Below are positions 7,321-11,139 of a stretch of DNA of 11,139 nucleotides, piece after piece (position 1 is the stretch's first letter; every line of letters begins with the position of its first letter). Source of the DNA: an uncultured beta proteobacterium (GTDB lineage Bacteria; Pseudomonadota; Gammaproteobacteria; Burkholderiales; SG8-39). The position numbers and the translations under genes are program-made. The notes beneath the pieces are model-generated. The model was not told where the DNA came from. It saw only the letters and a program-made list of their open reading frames with translations, and did not search any database. Where the stretch lies: positions 20,344 to 31,482 of the forward strand of contig CADEDU010000047.1 in assembly GCA_902826155.1 (NCBI GenBank), given 5' to 3'.

Positions 7321-7351
7321 AATGAAGGGGGCGAGAGGGAGGGGCTCGACG
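7321..7351 (-). promoter_or_regulatory. C-rich, G-poor transcript stretch right after mshA (possible rut-like region)
   Basis: The 31 nt following the mshA stop read, in the mRNA sense, 17 C and 4 G, with runs such as GCCCCTCCCTCTCGCCCCC. Unstructured C-rich RNA is the usual loading site for Rho. Its position just before the hairpin at 7243-7270 fits a processing or partial termination zone between the major pilin and minor pilins. Low-complexity composition alone is weak evidence. Confidence 0.25.
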
Positions 7352-7720
7352 TCAGTTGATGCCGATCGCCGTGAACGTGGCCGATGAGCTGCTCGGGCCG
7401 GTCAACGTGCAGTTGGCCGATTGGCCCGCCGAGATCGCGCTCGCGGTAATCGAGTAGCCGGAGGGCAGCGCGCTGCCTTGCAGCGTGCTCGCCACGTTGT
7501 TGCAGTTGGTGACGGCAACGCCCGAGGACGCGTTGAGCGAGCGCTGCGCGTAGTTGAGCGCCGAGCCCGACGAGAGTGCGCCCGCGACGCCCGATGTGGC
7601 GGCCGCCTGCGCTTCGGCGCGCAGATTCACGAACTGCGGAACGGCCACGACGGCCAGGATCGCCAGGATCAACATCACGGCGATCAATTCGATCAAGGTA
7701 AAGCCAGCGCTCTTGCTCAC
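7352..7720 (-). CDS. mshA: MSHA major pilin MshA
   Basis: A 122-residue type IVa prepilin. The six-residue leader MSKSAG is cut before FTLIELIAVMLILAILAVVA, with Phe1 for methylation and Glu5 for subunit packing. The helix runs on through PQFVNLRAEAQAAATSGVAGALSSG, the usual MSHA pilin pattern. C73 and C104 are the only cysteines and probably form the disulphide of the C-terminal D-region. The mature pilin is 116 residues, shorter than typical Vibrio MshA, with a Ser/Thr/Ala-rich, weakly charged globular part ending SSSSATFTAIGIN. The start is GTG with a strong ribosome binding site; the frame stays open upstream, but the short leader fixes this start. It has its own 290-nt upstream region and a structured region downstream, fitting expression at higher level than its neighbours. 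It is inserted in the inner membrane and assembled into the shaft. Confidence 0.93.
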   Translation of the reverse strand: MSKSAGFTLIELIAVMLILAILAVVAVPQFVNLRAEAQAAATSGVAGALSSGSALNYAQRSLNASSGVAVTNCNNVASTLQGSALPSGYSITASAISAGQSANCTLTGPSSSSATFTAIGIN

Positions 7721-8010
7721 GTTTGTTCTCCCCGAAAGATGAAGCGATGCAATCGCACCGGGGACGCGCAGCGCGAGCAGGCGTCACGTTCGTTCCCGAT
7801 GTGTCTGCGTAGTTCATCGACAGGGGGGGTGATTCCGATCAGTGCGATCAGCCGCCGAATCAGGAATAAAGGCGCATCGCCGGGAGATCGCCGCGCGGAC
7901 CGCGTGGGTTCGTGATCGATTGCGTGGCCGGCGTGCCAACTGCGTCTCGCCGATATCGCAGTGCGCGATTCGCATGTCCGCGGTCCGTGAACGAAGTCGC
8001 GCGCCGCGGG
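7721..8010 (-). other. 290-nt non-coding region upstream of mshA
   Basis: This is the only sizeable gap inside the pilus cluster and the likely site of a separate mshA promoter. It holds no convincing gene: the small frames here lack pilin or other recognisable features, so mshF and mshB, which sit here in Vibrio, are missing. Visible elements in the minus sense are a C7 run (7829-7823), a tandem 9-nt-spaced repeat of CTGATCG (7851-7845 and 7842-7836), and the mshA ribosome binding site. I could not find a good sigma70 or sigma54 promoter by eye. Confidence 0.5.
7728..7733 (-). promoter_or_regulatory. Ribosome binding site of mshA
   Basis: GGGGAG on the minus strand lies 7 nt before the GTG start at 7720. 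Good Shine-Dalgarno pairing supports this GTG as the real start and suits a highly translated pilin gene. Confidence 0.75.
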
Positions 8011-9237
8011 CTACTTGCCCATCATCGCTTTGCCGATGCCCCAGATCGGGGTGAGGATGCCCAGCGCGAGAATGAGCACGAGGATCGCCAGACACACGAT
8101 CAGCAACGGCTCGATCTGCGCCGCGAGGTTCTTCAGGTCGTACTCGACATCGCGCTCGTACATCGAGGCGATCTCGTTCAGCAACTCTTCCAATGACCCG
8201 CTTTCCTCGCCGATCGCGATCATCTGCAGCACCACCGGCGAGAACACGTTGGCGGCAGCAGCGGTGCGCAGGATCGATTCGCCGCGCTCGACGCCGTCGC
8301 GCATCTGCTCGACGCGGCTGCCGATGAATTCGTTCTCGACCACGCGCGCAACCACGGTCAGCGCCTGCACCATCGGCACGCCGCTTTGCAATGACAGCGC
8401 ATAGCTGCGCGCAAAGCGAGCCAGGGTCGCTTTGGTGATGATCTTGCCGGCGATCGGCAGGCGCAGCTTGAGCCGGTCCCAGCGATAGCGACCCTGCGGC
8501 GAGGCGAGCCACACCCGAGCCGCCACGAATGCGCCGATGGCGCCCGCAACCAGCAGCGGCCAGTAGCTGAGCGTGAAGTTCGATCCGGCGATCAGGGCCC
8601 GTGTCAGCAACGGCAGCTGCGCGCCGAATCCATCGTAGAGCTTCGCGAACGTCGGGATGACGAAGATGTTGACGATGAGTACCGCCACCGCCATCGCGAT
8701 GATCACGAACAGCGGATAGCGCAGTGCCGCTTTGACGCGATTGCGCATTTCGTGCTCGAACTCGAGGTGCTGGGAGAGCCTGAGAAAAATGTCTTCCAGC
8801 CGGCCGGTCATCTCGCCCACGCGCACCATCGCGACGAAGAAGGGCGAAAATACCTGCGGATGACGGCGCATCGCCGCCGAGAGTTCCTTGCCGCCGTCGA
8901 GGCTCGCATGCAGATCCTGCAGCATCCGCAGCATCGCCGGGTTCTGCGCCGAGGCCTCCAGGCTGGAGAGCGCGCGCAGGATCGGCACGCCGGCGCGCAT
9001 CAGCGTGTAGAGCTGACGAGCGAACAGGATCAGATCGGTCGCGCCGATGCGCTCGCGCAGCTTGGCGAGCAACTCCTCGACGCGGATCTCGCTGGCGCCG
9101 CCCGATGCGACGATCTCCACCGGCGTGATGCCGGTGCGCACCAACTGGTCGGCGATTGCCGCGGAGTCGGCTCCTTCGAGGCTGCCCCGCACGCTCTCGC
9201 CGCGCGTGTTGCGGCCACGATAGGCGAACGTTGCCAC
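8011..9237 (-). CDS. mshG: MSHA inner-membrane platform protein MshG (PilC/GspF family)
   Basis: A 408-residue GspF/PilC-family protein, the usual length. It has two repeated T2SF domains, at about residues 68-191 and 270-393. Each carries the family motif: VGEMTGRLEDIFLRL (140-154) and IGEESGSLEELLNEIA (342-357). Three membrane segments are visible at about 175-196, 224-245 and 375-397. The N-terminus (MATFAYRGRNTRGESVRGSL) is the normal cytoplasmic start of the family. The protein is the membrane rotor or platform that couples ATP use by MshE to pilin insertion. It begins with GTG only 2 nt after the mshE stop codon (TGA TC GTG), so translation is probably coupled and the two products made in step. 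Family, position and length agree; it is named MshG rather than PilC because of the surrounding msh genes. Confidence 0.92.
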   Translation of the reverse strand: MATFAYRGRNTRGESVRGSLEGADSAAIADQLVRTGITPVEIVASGGASEIRVEELLAKLRERIGATDLILFARQLYTLMRAGVPILRALSSLEASAQNPAMLRMLQDLHASLDGGKELSAAMRRHPQVFSPFFVAMVRVGEMTGRLEDIFLRLSQHLEFEHEMRNRVKAALRYPLFVIIAMAVAVLIVNIFVIPTFAKLYDGFGAQLPLLTRALIAGSNFTLSYWPLLVAGAIGAFVAARVWLASPQGRYRWDRLKLRLPIAGKIITKATLARFARSYALSLQSGVPMVQALTVVARVVENEFIGSRVEQMRDGVERGESILRTAAAANVFSPVVLQMIAIGEESGSLEELLNEIASMYERDVEYDLKNLAAQIEPLLIVCLAILVLILALGILTPIWGIGKAMMGK

Positions 9238-9239
9238 GA

Positions 9240-10943
9240 TCAGTCCGAGATCTCGCTTGCCACGCGGATCACTTCGGCCACGGCGGTGCGCCCCGAAGTG
9301 GCGAGCGACAGTGCGTGTGCTTGAAGCGTGCGATCCTGCATGCTGACGCGCGCGGCGCGGGTGAAGCCGGCCGGGTCGTTGCGATGCAAGGCCTCGATCA
9401 ATGTGTCGTCCATCTCGAGCAGCTCATAGATGCCCGCCCGACCCTGGAAGCCCGTGCCGTTGCATTGCGAGCAGCCGCGGCCGCGCATGAACCGACCCAT
9501 CTCGAGCCCCTTGGCCTCGTGCTGGGCGAGCCAGCCGCGCTCGTGGGCCGACAGCTCATAGGGCTCGGCGCAGGTGTCGCAGTTGACGCGGATGAGTCGC
9601 TGCGCCACGACCGCCTGCAGCGCCGTGGCCACCATGAATGCGGGCACGCCCATGTCGATCAGGCGTACCGGTGTGCTCGCCGCATCGAGCGTGTGCAGCG
9701 TGGAGAACACCAGGTGTCCGGTGATCGCCGCGCGCATGCCGATCTGCGCCGTCTCCTGGTCGCGCATCTCGCCCACCAGCACGACGTCGGGATCGTGGCG
9801 CAGCACTGCACGCAGCACGCGGCCGAACGTGAGCTCGATCTTGTCGTTGATCTGCACCTGCGTGATGCCCGAGAGCCGGTACTCGACCGGATCTTCGACC
9901 GTGATGATCTTGCGCTCGACCGCGTTGATCTCGGCCAGCGCCGAGTAGAGCGTCGTCGTCTTGCCGCTGCCGGTGGGCCCGGTGACGAGCAGCATGCCGC
10001 TCGCGCGTTGCGTGAGCGATTGAAACCGCTCCAGCATCACCGGCGGCATCCCCAGGCGGTCGAGACCGCGCAGGCCGGTCGATTGGTTGAGCAGACGCAT
10101 CACCACCGACTCGCCGTACTGGGTGGGCATGGTGGAGATGCGCACATCGACCTGCGCGTCGCGCACCCGCACGTTGAAGCGGCCGTCCTGCGGCAGGCGC
10201 TTCTCGGAGATGTCCAGACCCGCCATCAGCTTGAGCTTGAGCACCAGCGGCGGCCCGATCTTCGAGTCGGCCTCGGTCTGCAGGATCAGCACGCCGTCGA
10301 TGCGAAAGCGGATCTGCACGCGCCGTTCCTGTGGCTCGATATGGATGTCGGAGGCGTTGACCTGCGTGGCGTCCTCGAACATCGTCTGCAGCAGCCGCAC
10401 CACCGGCGCGTCTTCCGCCGTGGCTGCCGCACCCAACGTGCGGAAATCGACCGCTGCTTCGCCGACGTCCTGTTCCAGCTCGCGCGCCAGACCCGAAATC
10501 GCATCGGTGCGCCGATACACGCGATCGAGCGCCTGCAACAGCAATGCCTCGTTCACCACCACCAGTTCGATCTCGCGCTTGAGCACGCGCGAGACTTCGT
10601 CGTACGCGTTGAGATCGCTCGGGTCGCTCATGCCGACCACGAACGATTGCTTGCGCTCCTCCAGCACGATCGAGCGATGGCGACGTGCGTGCGTTTCCGG
10701 CAGCCGCCGCGCCGTCTCGGCGTGGACGTTGGCGAACTTCAGATTGATGTAAGGGATGTTGAACTGGCGCGCCAACCCCTCGCAGATCTGATCCTCGGTG
10801 ACGTAGCCGTTGTCGACCAGGATCCGACCGAGCTTGCGGCCGCTGCGCCGCTGCTCATCGAGCGCGAATTTCAGTTGCTCTTGCGAGATCAGCTTCTGCT
10901 GAACGAGGGTCTCGCCGAGCCGGATCTTTTCCGGTCTGGGCAC
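9240..10943 (-). CDS. mshE: MSHA pilus assembly ATPase MshE (GspE/PilB family) with c-di-GMP-binding N-domain
   Basis: A 567-residue type IV pilus extension ATPase. Residues 1-145 form a MshEN domain with two 24-residue c-di-GMP motifs: 8-31 (begins RLGETLV, ends FALDEQ) and 37-60 (begins KLGRILV, ends EGLARQ). The ATPase part has the Walker A GPTGSGKTT (322-330), Asp box ITVEDPVEYRLSGITQVQ (347-364), Walker B DPDVVLVGEMRD (384-395) and His box TGHLVFSTLHTLDAAS (408-423). Four cysteines (C455, C458, C491, C494) form the zinc site of GspE/PilB ATPases. Every key motif is intact. The enzyme forms a cytoplasmic hexamer at the base of the pilus and drives MshG; c-di-GMP is expected to switch it on. 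The start is GTG at 10943, with a weak GAGA 7 nt upstream; it puts the first motif at the normal distance from the N-terminus. A possible promoter lies upstream. Confidence 0.95.
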   Translation of the reverse strand: MPRPEKIRLGETLVQQKLISQEQLKFALDEQRRSGRKLGRILVDNGYVTEDQICEGLARQFNIPYINLKFANVHAETARRLPETHARRHRSIVLEERKQSFVVGMSDPSDLNAYDEVSRVLKREIELVVVNEALLLQALDRVYRRTDAISGLARELEQDVGEAAVDFRTLGAAATAEDAPVVRLLQTMFEDATQVNASDIHIEPQERRVQIRFRIDGVLILQTEADSKIGPPLVLKLKLMAGLDISEKRLPQDGRFNVRVRDAQVDVRISTMPTQYGESVVMRLLNQSTGLRGLDRLGMPPVMLERFQSLTQRASGMLLVTGPTGSGKTTTLYSALAEINAVERKIITVEDPVEYRLSGITQVQINDKIELTFGRVLRAVLRHDPDVVLVGEMRDQETAQIGMRAAITGHLVFSTLHTLDAASTPVRLIDMGVPAFMVATALQAVVAQRLIRVNCDTCAEPYELSAHERGWLAQHEAKGLEMGRFMRGRGCSQCNGTGFQGRAGIYELLEMDDTLIEALHRNDPAGFTRAARVSMQDRTLQAHALSLATSGRTAVAEVIRVASEISD

Positions 10944-10971
10944 GATGCATTCTCAAGGGGAGGTTCGCGCG

Positions 10972-11000
10972 ACCATAGAGAGTTCGCGCAGGGCCTTCAA
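10972..11000 (-). promoter_or_regulatory. Possible sigma70 promoter of mshE
   Basis: On the minus strand TTGAAG (11000-10995, 4 of 6 to the -35 consensus) and TATGGT (10977-10972, 4 of 6 to the -10 consensus) are separated by exactly 17 nt. The -10 box lies 28 nt before the mshE GTG, and the element is inside the 76-nt gap after the upstream gene. The spacing is ideal but each box is only moderate, so this is a candidate. Confidence 0.35.
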
Positions 11001-11019
11001 TTCGGTTTGCGAGGGTTCG

Positions 11020-11139
11020 TCAGTTATTGCCGGCGCGGGCCGCGACATAAGTCGCGAGACGGTCCATTGCCAGACCGCGTATGCGCAGTCGATCGAGATC
11101 GGCGGCAAACGCCGGGAGCTCGCGCGGGTACAGGCGCGC
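11020..11139 (-). CDS. Unrecognised protein, C-terminal 39 residues; 5' end outside window
   Basis: A frame open from the window edge to a TGA at 11022-11020 encodes 39 residues that include LYPRELPAFAADLDRLRIRG and end ATYVAARAGNN. It looks like real coding sequence: amphipathic helices rich in Arg, Leu and Ala, and codon choice like its neighbours. The frame is too short to recognise. In Vibrio the gene before mshE is mshN, a TPR protein, but this tail does not look like a TPR repeat, so I do not name it. It lies on the same strand as mshE, 76 nt upstream. Confidence 0.5.
   Translation of the reverse strand, partial: ARLYPRELPAFAADLDRLRIRGLAMDRLATYVAARAGNN

Noticed and set aside
7260..7817. 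Minus-strand open frame (185 codons) overlapping mshA
   Set aside because: It lies in another frame of the well-supported pilin gene, has no recognisable domain, and runs through the low-complexity gap.
7912..7940. TTGGCACG on the minus strand as a sigma54 -24 box or sigma70 -35 box upstream of mshA
   Set aside because: For sigma54 the GC of the -12 element is not at the required 10-nt distance from GG. For sigma70 the best -10 partner (GATCAC, 16-nt spacing) matches only 3 of 6.
7814..8512. Minus-strand open frame (232 codons) covering the 3' end of mshG and the gap, including a possible 50-odd-residue peptide in the gap
   Set aside because: The upstream part is an out-of-frame reading of mshG. 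The gap part is Arg-rich, with no ribosome binding site and no pilin-like helix, so it is not mshF or mshB.

Overview
The window is GC-rich DNA with tightly packed genes. On the minus strand it carries most of a mannose-sensitive haemagglutinin (MSHA)-type IV pilus locus. The high GC content and the compact msh order suggest a GC-rich proteobacterium, probably a betaproteobacterium. That placement is an inference from gene content and style, not from a marker gene.

Layout by position: (a) 1-1127, plus strand: the 3' end of a flavin-dependent monooxygenase, then a complete small VOC (glyoxalase/extradiol-dioxygenase fold) protein. Together they look like the end of an oxidative catabolic cluster. 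(b) 1128-1187: a short convergent gap with a weak hairpin. (c) 10943 down to 1188, minus strand: mshE (c-di-GMP-binding assembly ATPase), mshG (inner-membrane platform), a 290-nt gap, mshA (major pilin), mshC, mshD, mshO, mshP (minor pilins) and mshQ (1203-residue secreted LamG/DUF6701 protein). This is the Vibrio order E-G-(F-B)-A-C-D-O-P-Q without F and B. (d) 11020-11139, minus strand: the last 39 codons of an unrecognised gene, followed by a possible sigma70 promoter before mshE.

How the genes work together: MshE powers pilus extension through MshG. The prepilins MshA/C/D/O/P each have a basic leader ending in Gly, followed by a hydrophobic helix, as expected for processing by a PilD-type peptidase encoded elsewhere. 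MshA builds the shaft and C/D/O/P probably form an initiating or tip complex. MshQ has a Sec-type signal peptide and large beta-rich domains, and is the best candidate for the adhesive tip. The secretin, alignment proteins and retraction ATPase (mshI-N, pilT) are not in the window.

The points most worth checking are the two intact c-di-GMP motifs in MshE, an RNA hairpin between mshA and mshC that holds the annotated mshC ribosome binding site and start codon, and the long, poorly supported leaders of MshO and MshP. I see no tRNA, rRNA, CRISPR array, insertion sequence or phage gene. This is a known class of system with unusual details, not clearly a new one.
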